Source: Psychrobacter glacincola (GTDB lineage: Bacteria > Pseudomonadota > Gammaproteobacteria > Pseudomonadales > Moraxellaceae). From it: 64,000 nucleotides of DNA. The first letter of the stretch is position 1. Each line of letters begins with the position of its first letter. The translations under genes and the position numbers were made by a program. Positions 19,365 to 29,129 of the stretch are shown here, piece by piece. The stretch lies in assembly GCF_904846075.1 (NCBI RefSeq), contig NZ_CAJGZH010000001.1, forward strand, positions 248,001-312,000. Direction: 5' to 3'. Below the pieces are notes generated by a model. It searched no databases and was not told where the DNA came from. It saw nothing but the letters and a program-made list of their open reading frames with translations.

Positions 19365-19455
19365 TCGTTTGACAATCTCGATAGGTCTTTTACGGATTTA
19401 TTGGACATCAATAAACATTGATAGATATTGATAAAAGATATGGGAAATAAATAGT

Positions 19456-20361
19456 ATGGCTGCTAACAATGCGATCAATGCACCACTACCGACTCAGCCA
19501 AACAGCGCTAGCCGCTACAATCAAAACCTTTATAACAAGCGCCGTTTGACCAACAAGTTAGGTCTAGGCTTTGCCATGTCGGCGATGGTTTTTGGACTAT
19601 TTTGGTTGTTTTGGATATTGTTGACGCTCTTTGTTGAAGGCTTTCAAGGTATTGTGCAGCTGCCTATTTTTACTGCTGATACACCGCCACCGATGAGTGC
19701 GGGCGGGCTGCGTAACGCCATTGTCGGTTCAGTAATGCTCGCGTTTTCAGGATTGTTTATCGGTGCACCTATTGGCCTCATGACGGGTATTTATTTATCC
19801 GAGTTCGCTCAAGGCAGTATGCTTGGCAAGGTAACGCGTTTCTTAAATGATATTTTGTTATCCGCACCCTCGATTGTGATTGGTCTCTTTATTTATGCAT
19901 TAATGGTAAAAGGTCAAAGTTTCTCTGGTTGGGCAGGCGCGTTGGCCTTGGCATTAATCGTTATTCCTGTGGTCGTGCGTACCACTGAGAATATGCTCAA
20001 TCTGGTTCCTAATAGCATTCGTGAAGCGGCTTACGCACTTGGCACACCCAAGTGGAAAATGGTGACTCAAGTAACGATTAAGGCGGCTAGAGCAGGACTG
20101 ACCACTGGGGTGTTACTGGCATTTGCTCGAATCACCGGTGAGACAGCACCGTTGCTATTTACGGCGCTTAACAACCAATATTTCAGTACAGATATGGGTC
20201 AGCCTATTGCCAACTTGCCCAATACCATCTACCAGTTTGCGATGAGTCCTTATGATAACTGGCATACCTTAGCGTGGGCGGCAGCGTTGCTGATCACGAC
20301 CTCTGTCTTGGTATTAAACATTTTGGCAAGGTTCATCGGTAGTAGAGGTCAGGCTAAATAA
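19456..20361 (+). CDS. pstA: Phosphate ABC transporter permease PstA
   Basis: Second permease of the Pst system, 301 aa. A hydrophilic N-terminal 40 residues is followed by about six helices; the ATPase-contacting loop reads REAAYALGTPKWKMVTQVTI (about 195-215), and LLSAPSIVIGLFIY and ITGETAPLLFTALNNQY are typical PstA blocks. A GGGAA ribosome site precedes the ATG. It sits 91 bases after pstC and 85 bases before pstB. Confidence 0.95.
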   Translation: MAANNAINAPLPTQPNSASRYNQNLYNKRRLTNKLGLGFAMSAMVFGLFWLFWILLTLFVEGFQGIVQLPIFTADTPPPMSAGGLRNAIVGSVMLAFSGLFIGAPIGLMTGIYLSEFAQGSMLGKVTRFLNDILLSAPSIVIGLFIYALMVKGQSFSGWAGALALALIVIPVVVRTTENMLNLVPNSIREAAYALGTPKWKMVTQVTIKAARAGLTTGVLLAFARITGETAPLLFTALNNQYFSTDMGQPIANLPNTIYQFAMSPYDNWHTLAWAAALLITTSVLVLNILARFIGSRGQAK

Positions 20362-20446
20362 AGACTGATGGTAAATTAAGGCTTGTCCTAGATTACCTCG
20401 AGCATTTACTTCCATTTATATTCATTGAGCTGGGTTGGAACATATT

Positions 20447-21385
20447 ATGAATGACGTCATGAGTAAAATCCGTACAAAAAAGCCTGTCGATAAATTCAAT
20501 GCGGCAGATAAATTTAATCCAACAACAGACAGTTTATTAAACAGACCGATGTCGACGGCAGCACAAATAGAGCAGCCAGATATTGCCAGCCTAACCAAAC
20601 AGACGCTTCATGATATTCCCAAAAACATGCCTGCAGCAAAAATGCAAATTCGAGATCTGAATTTTTATTATGGTGACTTTCAAGCGCTAAAAAATATCAA
20701 TATCGATATTCCTGATAAAAAAGTCACTGCTTTCATTGGTCCTTCAGGTTGCGGCAAGTCGACGCTGTTGCGTACCTTCAACCGTATGTATGATTTATAT
20801 CCAGGTATGCGGGCAGAAGGCAATATTAATCTTGATGGCAACAATATCTTGGGTAAAGACGTCGATGTCAATTTGCTACGCGCCCAAGTCGGTATGGTCT
20901 TTCAGAAACCAACCCCGTTCCCGATGTCAATCTATGACAATGTCGCCTTTGGAGTACGCCTTTATGAAAAGTTGAGCAAGGCTGAGCTAGACAATCGGGT
21001 AGAGTGGGCACTCAAAAAATCTGCATTATGGCCAGAAGTAAAAGACAAGCTCAAAGCATCAGGGCTTTCGTTATCAGGCGGTCAGCAGCAACGCTTGTGT
21101 ATTGCGCGTAGCGTCGCGACCAAGCCTGAAGTATTGCTGCTTGATGAGCCGACATCAGCGCTTGACCCTATCTCGACAGGTGCGATCGAAGATTTGATTG
21201 AAGACTTAAAACAGGATTACACCATTGCCATTGTCACGCATAACATGCAACAGGCCGCGCGCGTGTCAGATTACACCGTCTATATGTACTTAGGCGATAT
21301 GATTGAGATGGGCGAGACCGACCAGATATTTACCAAGCCTGCCCAAACCGCCACAGAAGATTATATTACGGGTCGTTATGGCTAA
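20447..21385 (+). CDS. pstB: Phosphate ABC transporter ATP-binding protein PstB
   Basis: ATPase that energises the Pst importer. Walker [11 protein letters not shown]-loop [10 protein letters not shown], signature [10 protein letters not shown], Walker [14 protein letters not shown] and the H-loop IVTHNMQQA are all present, and the C-terminal ITGRYG is the PstB ending. The N-terminus carries about 65 extra residues before the ATPase core compared with the usual 255-260-aa form. An upstream in-frame TTG at 20435 exists, but ATG 20447 has GGAA in place and is preferred. Confidence 0.96.
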   Translation: MNDVMSKIRTKKPVDKFNAADKFNPTTDSLLNRPMSTAAQIEQPDIASLTKQTLHDIPKNMPAAKMQIRDLNFYYGDFQALKNINIDIPDKKVTAFIGPSGCGKSTLLRTFNRMYDLYPGMRAEGNINLDGNNILGKDVDVNLLRAQVGMVFQKPTPFPMSIYDNVAFGVRLYEKLSKAELDNRVEWALKKSALWPEVKDKLKASGLSLSGGQQQRLCIARSVATKPEVLLLDEPTSALDPISTGAIEDLIEDLKQDYTIAIVTHNMQQAARVSDYTVYMYLGDMIEMGETDQIFTKPAQTATEDYITGRYG

Positions 21386-21504
21386 CATCGCGGTCTGAGC
21401 AAGGACGACGTGCTCGATATGTTCAATAAGATATCGTGAGCCAATCTGTTCGACTCAACAGCCACACCGCGCTACCAAAATATGGATTTTAGGGAATACC
21501 TCTT

Positions 21505-22311
21505 ATGCAAAGCGATAAGCATATCTCCAAAAGTTTTGACCAAGATCTTGATGAAGCTATCCGTTTATTTTTATACATGGGTGATAGCGCGGCCAACCAA
21601 GTGGCGAAAGCGATCCATGCGCTTATCGATAAAAATGAGACACTGGCGCAAGAGGTGATTGATATGGACTTTGATATCAATCGAATGGAAGTCGAGTTGG
21701 ATGAGCATATCTTGCTATTGGTCGCCAAACGCCAGCCCGCCGCCAGTGATTTACGCTTGGTCATGTCCATCAGTAAAGGCGTGGTTGATTTAGAACGCAT
21801 CGGTGATGAAGCCGTGAAAATCGCTCAGATGGCCAAAAAAATTGCGGCACAAGGTAAACTGTCATACGGTTATGCGGAGGTGCAACACCTCAGCAATCAG
21901 GTTCGTTTGATGCTGCACAATGCGCTAGAGGCATTTAGCCAATCGAATGCTGAGCAAGCGTTTGAGGTCATGCGTAACGATAGCATGGTCAATGATGAGT
22001 ATCAGTCAGCCATCCGTGCTTTGATGACCTATATTATGGAAGATTCACGGCACGTTTCAAAAGTCATCAATATTATGTGGGTATTGCGCGCGCTTGAGCG
22101 GGTAGGCGATCATGCACAAAATATTGCAGAACTGGTGATTAACTATATTAGTGGGCAAGATGTGCGTCATTCCGACTATGCGCTGGTCGAAAAAGCGGTG
22201 CAAGAAGCCAATGACCGTATGGCGGCGCGCCAAGTCAGCACCCTGTCTGCCACTAAACCTGCCGTCAAGTCAGCCACGGATTTTGTAGACTCAAACGGTG
22301 ATGAGGGCTGA
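21505..22311 (+). CDS. phoU: Phosphate signalling regulator PhoU
   Basis: Cytoplasmic all-helical protein, 268 aa, that links the Pst transporter to the PhoR/PhoB system and represses the Pho regulon when phosphate is ample. Two PhoU repeats are seen, with metal-binding-type motifs DLERIGDEAVKIA (about 98-110) and ALERVGDHAQNIAEL (about 196-210). The last 40 residues are a low-complexity tail beyond the standard fold. It is the last gene of the operon; a terminator follows 30 bases after the stop. Confidence 0.96.
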   Translation: MQSDKHISKSFDQDLDEAIRLFLYMGDSAANQVAKAIHALIDKNETLAQEVIDMDFDINRMEVELDEHILLLVAKRQPAASDLRLVMSISKGVVDLERIGDEAVKIAQMAKKIAAQGKLSYGYAEVQHLSNQVRLMLHNALEAFSQSNAEQAFEVMRNDSMVNDEYQSAIRALMTYIMEDSRHVSKVINIMWVLRALERVGDHAQNIAELVINYISGQDVRHSDYALVEKAVQEANDRMAARQVSTLSATKPAVKSATDFVDSNGDEG

Positions 22312-22341
22312 AAAAAACAGTTCATCGTTAATTTTACATCC

Positions 22342-22377
22342 AAAAAAACGCGCTATATTAAATAGCGCGTTTTTTAT
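22342..22377. terminator. Bidirectional terminator after phoU
   Basis: A symmetric hairpin with ACGCGCTAT / ATAGCGCGT arms has A-runs to the left and T-runs to the right, shared with the convergent iron-trafficking gene. Confidence 0.92.
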
Positions 22378-22400
22378 ATTGTGGCAATAATAAAAAACAA

Positions 22401-22691
22401 TTAGCTCTCTGGCGTCCAACCTTGTGCACGCTCATAATCTTCATTATCTAAAAATTTATCCCGTTGTTCGGTGAGGAATTTTTTGGCAGCAGGATCTAAC
22501 ATGCTTAGATGGTTTTCATTAATCAGCATCGTTTGCTGTTCAAGCCATTCTTTCCACGCTTTGTCAGATACCGTTTCCTGTAGCTCCTGACCTTTTTTAT
22601 TAGGAAAAGGCGGGTGCGGCATTTTTGGCAATTCTTGCTGATATTTACGGCAAAATACCGTATTGGCTTGGGGATTAAAAGTCTCAGTCAT
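22401..22691 (-). CDS. Probable Fe(2+)-trafficking protein (YggX family)
   Basis: Small cytoplasmic protein, 96 aa, whose family is linked to iron handling and protection of Fe-S clusters from oxidation. Hallmarks: [12 protein letters not shown] with the single conserved Cys (about residue 14), [22 protein letters not shown], and a C-terminal QGWTPES. AAGGA precedes the ATG. It lies between phoU (convergent) and argH (same strand, separated by a terminator), so it probably has its own promoter. Confidence 0.92.
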   Translation of the reverse strand: MTETFNPQANTVFCRKYQQELPKMPHPPFPNKKGQELQETVSDKAWKEWLEQQTMLINENHLSMLDPAAKKFLTEQRDKFLDNEDYERAQGWTPES

Positions 22692-22928
22692 AAGGCGTTC
22701 CTTATTATGTATGGATCTTTATAAATATGTTATTGAATCACTCATGAGAATAGTTATACCAAACCCAAAAAGTAAGATTAGCTGTGTCAAACTCGCTTAG
22801 TCTACAAGGCGTAGTACTTTCATTCGTTTTCCTTGCTACTCTAATTTCTGTGAATGGTATTAGTTAGCACCTATTCAGCATAAGTGACTTAAATATTATT
22901 AGCTGAATTTACTTTACCTCATCATGGT

Positions 22929-22965
22929 ATCAAAAACACCCGCAGCAGGGGCGGGTGTTTTTGAT
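22929..22965. terminator. Terminator after argH
   Basis: A perfect 15-bp inverted repeat (22929-22943 with 22951-22965) with a GC-rich centre and A/T-run ends; on the minus strand it ends in T5, closing argH transcription before the iron-trafficking gene. The rest of the 22692-22995 spacer shows no coding frame. Confidence 0.9.
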
Positions 22966-22995
22966 AGTAGAAGCTGTCAGGTCAACAATGCGTTT

Positions 22996-24513
22996 TTACG
23001 CAAACACTTCTAAACGACTGCGACCGCGAGCAACGGCTTGCTTAACTTGATTTGGCGCTGTACCACCTAAGTGGTCACGGGCTGCTAGTGAGCCTTCTAA
23101 CGTTAGATAGTCAAATACATCATCACCGATAGCATCGCTAAATTGCTGTAGCTGCGCCAGTGATAAGTCACTCAAATCAACACCTTCTTTGATACCTAAG
23201 GCGACAGCGTTACCGACCACTTCATGAGCATCACGGAAAGCCACACCACGACGTACCAAATAATCGGCCAAATCCGTCGCTGTTGCATAGCCTTTCATTG
23301 TGGCAGCGCGCATGTTTTCTTTATTTGGGTTGATATTCGGTAGCATATCAGCAAAAGCCAATAAACAGCCGGTAAGGGTGTCGACGCAATCAAACAACGG
23401 CTCTTTGTCTTCTTGGTTGTCTTTGTTATAAGCCAGTGGCTGACTCTTCATTAGACTTAAAAGTGTCATTAACTGCCCAAAGACACGTGCTGCTTTACCG
23501 CGGACCAACTCTGGCACATCAGGATTTTTCTTTTGCGGCATGATAGAGGAGCCAGTACAAAAGCGATCAGGGATTTGCACAAAGTTAAACTGCGCTGACA
23601 TCCATAGGATAATCTCTTCGCTCATCCGTGACATATGCATCATAAGGATAGACGCGGCAGAGGTAAACTCAATAGCAAAATCACGGTCAGAAACCGCATC
23701 TAGCGAGTTTTGGCAAATACCTTCGAAACCTAACAGCTCAGCAGTAATGGTACGATCAATGGGGAATGTCGTGCCAGCAAGGGCAGCACTACCAAGTGGC
23801 ATCTGATTGATACGGCGGCGCGCATCGACCAGACGTTCGGTATCGCGATATAACATCTCAAACCACGCCATGACGTGATGACCAAAGCTCACTGGCTGCG
23901 CCGTTTGTAAATGCGTAAAGCCGGGCATAATAGTGTCAGTATGCTGCTCAGCCAAATCAAGCAAACCACTTTGCAAGCGTACTAATAAGGCAATGATATT
24001 ATCAGTCTCTTCGCGTAGCCAAAGACGAATATCGGTGGCAACCTGATCGTTACGGCTACGACCCGTATGCAGCTTTTTACCAACAGCGCCGATGATGTCA
24101 GTCAAGCGCGACTCAACATTCATGTGCACGTCTTCTAGCGCGATTGACCAGTTAAACTCGCCAGCCTCAATCTCGCGCAGTACCTGATGCAGACCATCAA
24201 TAATGGTGGCTACTTCGTCAGCGGTCAAAATGTCACATTCTTTAAGCATGGTCGCGTGGGCGATTGAGCCTTGAATATCGTGACGAGCAAAGCGTTGGTC
24301 AAAGCCAACAGAGGCGGTGAAGGCAGCGACAAAGCTGTCCGTCGCTTCACTGAAGCGTCCGCCCCACATCTGCTGGCCTTGGCTGTTTGAAGGACTGCTT
24401 ACAGGGTTGTTTTGTGCAGCGTTATTTGTTATCGGAGCATCTGTGCTAGAATCAGAGACAGATGGGTTTACATTTGATTCGGGACTACTAGGTTTTGAAG
24501 AATTGGCGTTCAT
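22996..24513 (-). CDS. argH: Argininosuccinate lyase
   Basis: Last enzyme of arginine synthesis: splits argininosuccinate into arginine and fumarate. The fumarase/aspartase-superfamily signature [12 protein letters not shown] is present (about residue 330), along with [14 protein letters not shown] and [16 protein letters not shown] at 24511-24513 gives 505 aa: the standard 460-aa enzyme plus a 50-residue Ser/Asn/Pro-rich leader before MWGGRF. An upstream in-frame TTG at 24556-24558 is less likely. It is divergent from the algZ-type gene, an order shared with Pseudomonas (argH-algZ-algR). Confidence 0.94.
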   Translation of the reverse strand: MNANSSKPSSPESNVNPSVSDSSTDAPITNNAAQNNPVSSPSNSQGQQMWGGRFSEATDSFVAAFTASVGFDQRFARHDIQGSIAHATMLKECDILTADEVATIIDGLHQVLREIEAGEFNWSIALEDVHMNVESRLTDIIGAVGKKLHTGRSRNDQVATDIRLWLREETDNIIALLVRLQSGLLDLAEQHTDTIMPGFTHLQTAQPVSFGHHVMAWFEMLYRDTERLVDARRRINQMPLGSAALAGTTFPIDRTITAELLGFEGICQNSLDAVSDRDFAIEFTSAASILMMHMSRMSEEIILWMSAQFNFVQIPDRFCTGSSIMPQKKNPDVPELVRGKAARVFGQLMTLLSLMKSQPLAYNKDNQEDKEPLFDCVDTLTGCLLAFADMLPNINPNKENMRAATMKGYATATDLADYLVRRGVAFRDAHEVVGNAVALGIKEGVDLSDLSLAQLQQFSDAIGDDVFDYLTLEGSLAARDHLGGTAPNQVKQAVARGRSRLEVFA

Positions 24514-24611
24514 ATCGGTACAAGACAAGTCAGCAGAATAAGAGCTCAAGTATAGCAAAGGATGAGGTTGCCTTACTAGCGGAGCGCTTAGAGTTTTTTA
24601 TTCCCAAGCTC

Positions 24612-25646
24612 ATGGAAGTCATGAAGCCTTGGCAGTGGTTCATTTATATCTTTTTTTGGTCACTATTCGTCACGGTAATAAATCGCTATGATATTGCCAC
24701 GTGGTCAGATTTTTTGATTCAGCTGTTTAGCAGAGTCCTGCAAAACACCTTGAGTATTATTCCTTCCTTATACATCATTGATTATTTGCGCCCCATTTTT
24801 AAGGGCATGAGCATACCTAAAGCCAGCATGTATGTGCTTGCCTTACTCATGGTGGCATCTACCATATCCATGATTTTAGTCATGCTGGTGATGATTAACA
24901 TTGGTTGGTTTGAATATGATCGTCAAACTTTTATTCTAAATATATTATTTGATGCGGTGATTAGTGGTGGCTTTACCTTAGTGTTCTTACTGTATTTTTT
25001 ACGCCGTTATCGCGAGACGAATGCGCTCAAACAATCGTTTGAGCAGAAATTGAGTGCACAAAATGATGTGATCAAAGCACGAATCGCTCCGCATTTTTTC
25101 TTTAATACCATTAATACCCTTGTGTCACTGATAGAGTCCAATCCAGCAAGAGCTTCTGCTTTATTACAGCACGTTTCTGCCTTATTCCGTGCCAGTTTCA
25201 ATGGGGCACGAGAGATTAGTTTTGAAGAAGAAATTGCTCTTTGTGAGCACTATCTAGCGATTGAGTCTAGCCGCTTAGCGGATAAGCTTGAAGTGAGTTG
25301 GCAATTGCCTGACGAAGATGTCATGTATGACATGGTGATTACTGCCTTGACCTTACAGAGCGTGCTAGAAAAAATGCTGCTGAATGTGGTGGAGATGACC
25401 ACTGAAACCATTTATATCAATATTAGAGTCACTTGGCAGCAGCATCGGGTTGTGATTACGATTGGTGTCGCGCTGCCGAAAAAAACCATGATTATTAACC
25501 ATGATTTACGTCAGCACATGAACTTTTATATTCAAGCGGAACGTTTACGGGCTTATTTCGGTCAAAGTGCGGATATTAAAAGTAGCGTTACCAGTAGTCG
25601 AATTATTACCGTCATCGACTATCCGCTGCAAGATGTTAGTTTATGA
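24612..25646 (+). CDS. algZ: LytS/AlgZ-type sensor kinase-like protein with degenerate ATPase domain
   Basis: Inner-membrane sensor of the LytS/AlgZ (FimS) class, partner of the LytTR regulator downstream. Four hydrophobic helices fill roughly residues 5-135; the His-kinase region shows ARIAPHFFFNTINTL with the conserved His, then EISFEEEIALCEHYLAIES. In the C-terminal domain the usual N-box (VENAIKHG-like) is replaced by VLEKMLLNVVE, and I see no glycine-rich ATP lid, so ATP-dependent kinase activity is doubtful; atypical kinases are also known for Pseudomonas AlgZ. Start is uncertain: the frame opens at TTG 24495, which overlaps the argH start, while the first ATG is 24612. Confidence 0.8.
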   Translation: MEVMKPWQWFIYIFFWSLFVTVINRYDIATWSDFLIQLFSRVLQNTLSIIPSLYIIDYLRPIFKGMSIPKASMYVLALLMVASTISMILVMLVMINIGWFEYDRQTFILNILFDAVISGGFTLVFLLYFLRRYRETNALKQSFEQKLSAQNDVIKARIAPHFFFNTINTLVSLIESNPARASALLQHVSALFRASFNGAREISFEEEIALCEHYLAIESSRLADKLEVSWQLPDEDVMYDMVITALTLQSVLEKMLLNVVEMTTETIYINIRVTWQQHRVVITIGVALPKKTMIINHDLRQHMNFYIQAERLRAYFGQSADIKSSVTSSRIITVIDYPLQDVSL

Positions 25647-25949
25647 CCGTTTTTTTGGGCTTAATTTTGTATTTTATTTCTCAAGAAATAGGTATGGCAT
25701 ACTTATTGCACCATGTTTATAGCTAATGGGTTGTTTTACTTTGTATTTAGCCATGATTCCCCATAAAAATTATTATCGATAAATGCATTGAAATAAAACT
25801 CAATGCACAAGGCTATCAACGTCAATATAGCCAGTTATTGTTTTATGAAATAATTAAAGGTTTTTATGCTAAGTGATTGGTAATGAGTGCTAATATGTTG
25901 GTAAGGCCATTGAAAAAAATACTAAGTTTATCCTGGGATTGGAGTTTGC
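25647..25949. other. Intergenic region between the algZ-type and algR-type genes
   Basis: A 303-base AT-rich spacer separates two genes that are usually adjacent. A short inverted repeat TATTTCT/AGAAATA lies near 25675-25690. No gene is visible; a separate promoter for the regulator is plausible. Confidence 0.4.
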
Positions 25950-26687
25950 ATGCGTATCGTAGTTTGTGATGATGAGCCACTAGCACGTGAGCGTTTGGTT
26001 AGAATTGTACAGGAGTCAGGTCATCAAGTCGTTGCTCAAGCAACCACGGGTGCAGAAGCCATTATCGCTGTCAAAACTCAGCAGCCAGACATCATATTAT
26101 TAGATATTCGTATGCCTGAGATGGATGGGGTGCGCTGTGCGCAAGAGCTTGCCAAGCTTGAGCATCCGCCAGCTATTATATTTGTCACCGCTTATGATCA
26201 TTATGCCATTGCCGCGCTAAAAGCCAATGCGATTGGTTATTTATTAAAGCCTGCCAATAAAGATGAGTTACTAGAAGCACTAGATAAAGCGAAAAATTTG
26301 AACGCGGCGCAGTTAAATGAGATTCGTAAACTCGAAGACCCAACAGCGCGTCCAGTACGTGAGCATATCGCTGCTCGTACCCACCGAGGCGTTGAGCTCA
26401 TTAAACTCAAAGATATCTATTATTTTACCGCCGATCAAAAGTACGTCAAAGTCCGTCACAAAGATGGCATTGTCCTGATTGATGAGACGCTAAAAGAGCT
26501 TGAACAAGAATTTGAGGATCGGCTGTTTCGGGTGCACCGTAATGCCATCATCAACCTTAGTTTTTTGGACTTTTTAGAAACGTTGGATGCAGGACAATAT
26601 CAAATACGCTTTAAAGGCATTGATGAGACACTTGCGGTTAGCCGTCGTCACTTACCTGCATTACGTGACAAGATTCAAAGCATGTAA
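25950..26687 (+). CDS. algR: LytTR-family response regulator, AlgR-like
   Basis: DNA-binding response regulator, 245 aa. The receiver domain has the acidic pocket CDDEP (residues 6-10), the phosphoacceptor in LLDIRMPEMDG (Asp about 52), Thr in FVTAYDHYA and Lys in YLLKPAN. The LytTR DNA-binding domain spans about 140-243 (TYYF-like IYYFTADQKYVKVRHKDG, LFRVHRNAIINL, VSRRHLPALRD). In Pseudomonas AlgR controls twitching motility and exopolysaccharide; its targets here cannot be seen. ATG follows GGAG at a good distance. It lies directly before hemC, as in Pseudomonas. Confidence 0.9.
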   Translation: MRIVVCDDEPLARERLVRIVQESGHQVVAQATTGAEAIIAVKTQQPDIILLDIRMPEMDGVRCAQELAKLEHPPAIIFVTAYDHYAIAALKANAIGYLLKPANKDELLEALDKAKNLNAAQLNEIRKLEDPTARPVREHIAARTHRGVELIKLKDIYYFTADQKYVKVRHKDGIVLIDETLKELEQEFEDRLFRVHRNAIINLSFLDFLETLDAGQYQIRFKGIDETLAVSRRHLPALRDKIQSM

Positions 26688-26750
26688 ACTGCGGTTTGCA
26701 TTGTGAAATAACAGCAAAATAACCGTGAAATAATCATCCCATATCATCAA

Positions 26751-26784
26751 ACCCTTATTTATGCTTAAATAGGGGTATTTTTTT
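26751..26784 (+). terminator. Terminator after algR
   Basis: A 10-bp stem ACCCTTATTT / AAATAGGGGT with one G-U pair is followed by ATTTTTTT. Confidence 0.8.
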
Positions 26785-26904
26785 GCGTCAGCATTGACTA
26801 TATATGGTTTATATCGCCCATTTTTTGTGGAAAATTTGCAGTATTGCTTAATACTGACATGCATAGTACTGATGTGAACAGTATCGAATTTATTGAGGCC
26901 CTTT

Positions 26905-27939
26905 ATGAGCAATCCGCAGCAAACTGCTTTGACTACCTTGAATATTGCCACGCGTCAGAGCCCTTTAGCATTATGGCAAGCTGAGCATATCCGTGCTCGT
27001 CTACTAGATTTGTATCCTGAATTAACGATTAACTTGCTAAAAATTGTCACTAAGGGTGACAAGATTTTGGACACACCTTTGGCTAAAATTGGTGGTAAAG
27101 GTTTGTTTGTCAAAGAGCTTGAGCAAGCACTATATGATAAACAAGCGGACATCGCGGTACATTCATTAAAGGACGTACCGATGCAGCTTCCTGAAGGTTT
27201 GATGCTGGGCGTCTATTGCAAACGCGCCTCACCGACTGATGCTTTTGTGTCTAACACCTATAATAGTATTGATGAGTTGCCGCAAGGTGCAGTCGTTGGC
27301 ACGTCAAGTTTGCGTCGTCAGTGTCAGCTTAAAGCCTATCGCCCAGACCTACAAATCAAAACCTTACGCGGTAACGTCGGTACACGTTTGGGCAAGCTAG
27401 ATGCTGGCGAGTATGATGCGATTATTTTAGCGACCAGTGGTTTGCAGCGTATCGAGCTGGATGAGCGCATACGCGGCGAGCTTGATATCAATGCCTGCCT
27501 GCCTGCGGTTGGTCAAGGCGCCTTAGCGATCGAATGCCGCGAAGGTGATGATGAGGTGTTAAAATTACTGGCACCACTGAATGATGATAAAGCTCGTATC
27601 CGTCTCATTGCTGAGCGCGCGCTAAACCGTCACTTAGAGGGTGGCTGCCAAGTGCCCATTGCTGCTTATGCTGTGTTACAAATGGCGGATGAAACGAGCA
27701 GCAACAATGATGATAACGGTGACAATGGCAATAACGACAACGGCAATGTGTTATGGCTACGTGGCCGCGTCGGTCAAGCGGATGGCAGCGAGCTGCTAAA
27801 AGCAGAGAAGCGCGTCACGTTGATTGGCACACAAGCCGAGCAAGAAGTACAGGCTAATCAGCTTGGTATTGATGTTGCCAATATACTGCTTGCCGATGGT
27901 GCGGGTGATATCTTATCCGCGATTTATCATCCTGAATAA
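26905..27939 (+). CDS. hemC: Hydroxymethylbilane synthase (porphobilinogen deaminase)
   Basis: Joins four porphobilinogen units into hydroxymethylbilane in tetrapyrrole synthesis. Family blocks are clear: [60 protein letters not shown] and [14 protein letters not shown], whose Cys carries the dipyrromethane cofactor. An insert rich in Asn, Asp and Gly (27692-27745, about residues 262-280) separates two strands of the last domain and lengthens the protein to 344 aa. ATG 26905 has GAGG six bases upstream; the frame extends to a TTG at 26893 without support. Followed by hemD. Confidence 0.96.
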   Translation: MSNPQQTALTTLNIATRQSPLALWQAEHIRARLLDLYPELTINLLKIVTKGDKILDTPLAKIGGKGLFVKELEQALYDKQADIAVHSLKDVPMQLPEGLMLGVYCKRASPTDAFVSNTYNSIDELPQGAVVGTSSLRRQCQLKAYRPDLQIKTLRGNVGTRLGKLDAGEYDAIILATSGLQRIELDERIRGELDINACLPAVGQGALAIECREGDDEVLKLLAPLNDDKARIRLIAERALNRHLEGGCQVPIAAYAVLQMADETSSNNDDNGDNGNNDNGNVLWLRGRVGQADGSELLKAEKRVTLIGTQAEQEVQANQLGIDVANILLADGAGDILSAIYHPE

Positions 27940-28037
27940 CAGGCCAGTATTTTGATTATCTTAGTCATAGCCCCAGTATTATTGATGCTAGGGCTATCGT
28001 TAAGCCAATTCTATCAGTCTTTTGTCATGGTACGTCT

Positions 28038-29036
28038 ATGTCATCAACATTAAATCACGCCCAGCTTATTGCTAACAGTCAATCAAATAATGAGTCATCA
28101 CGCAAGCAAGTAGTCATCAATACTCGCCCAGTAGAGCGTGCCGCTGCATTGACGGATCATCTACAAGCAGCAGGGCTGACGGTGGTAGAGATACCGATGT
28201 TGACGTTACAACCGCGCCCAACAATTGAGCAAGACATGACACTAATGCGCCAGTGGCTAGCAGGCGATTATAAGGCGCTTGTGATTGTTAGCCCAACGGC
28301 GGCTGCTTCAGGACTGGCTGTTTGGCAAGCGCTTGAAGATGAGCGTCAAGCTCAAAACCATGACGATGATAATAATAATGAGCGAAAAGATATAGCAATT
28401 AATGCTCTGCAAGCCCCGAGCTACTTGATTGCCGTGGGTGAAGCGACCGCGTCGGTATTAAATAATGCCAAAATAGAGGCATCGAATTATCAAGTGCTTC
28501 AGCCTCACATTGCCAATAACGAAGGTATGCTAGCGATGCCTGAAATTGAACGTTTGCAAGCAGGTGACAAGTTGCTCGTGTGGCGCGGATTGGGTGGTAG
28601 GCGATTATTGGTCGATACGTTGCTGGCACGCGGTGTGCATATCGATAGCATTGCTTGGTATGAGCGCATAATGCCAGTCGATGCGATGGCTCAATATGAG
28701 CAGTGGCTAAAAGAGTTTTTAACCGATAATTTAACGCATAATATGATGCAAGATGCGTCGGCAGTGCAGCAACCAAAGCCAATCGTTGTGGTCAGTAGCG
28801 GTACAGCCTTTGAGCATTGGGAAAGCATCGTTCGGGCTGTAGCAGAAAAGGTATTAGAGCAAGAAACAGCCAGAGAAACTCCCGCTATTTTGCCTTATAA
28901 ATTGTCAGACTTTTCTTATGTGGTGTTGGGTGAGCGTTTAGCCAATATGGTCGCTGAGCAGCAGTTAAGTTATTGGCGTGTGGAAGATTTGGCGCCAGAA
29001 ACCATTCTTGCTGCTATCCATGCTAAAGCCTGTTAA
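28038..29036 (+). CDS. hemD: Uroporphyrinogen-III synthase
   Basis: Closes hydroxymethylbilane with ring-D inversion to uroporphyrinogen III. The family is poorly conserved, but NTRPVERAAALTDHLQAAG, VVEIPMLTLQP, IVSPTAAASGL, YLIAVGEATA and LVWRGLGGRRLLVDTL fit HemD's two-domain fold, and placement right after hemC supports it. At 332 aa it is longer than most (about 250) through an Asp/Asn-rich loop at about 105-120 and a loop near 235-250. The start ATG 28038 lies 98 bases after hemC; a weak imperfect hairpin (about 27965-27997) lies between them. Confidence 0.9.
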   Translation: MSSTLNHAQLIANSQSNNESSRKQVVINTRPVERAAALTDHLQAAGLTVVEIPMLTLQPRPTIEQDMTLMRQWLAGDYKALVIVSPTAAASGLAVWQALEDERQAQNHDDDNNNERKDIAINALQAPSYLIAVGEATASVLNNAKIEASNYQVLQPHIANNEGMLAMPEIERLQAGDKLLVWRGLGGRRLLVDTLLARGVHIDSIAWYERIMPVDAMAQYEQWLKEFLTDNLTHNMMQDASAVQQPKPIVVVSSGTAFEHWESIVRAVAEKVLEQETARETPAILPYKLSDFSYVVLGERLANMVAEQQLSYWRVEDLAPETILAAIHAKAC

Positions 29037-29129
29037 ATGTACCAACCGATGATCTGTCCTTATCTATTATGTTTCACTTTTTATTTATTCGCTTTAAACC
29101 TGTTTTGGCCAAAATAACGGTGCTGCCTT

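Noticed and set aside
26893-26904. TTG start for hemC four codons upstream
   Set aside because: The ATG at 26905 has a well-placed GAGG site, and the TTG overlaps that site.
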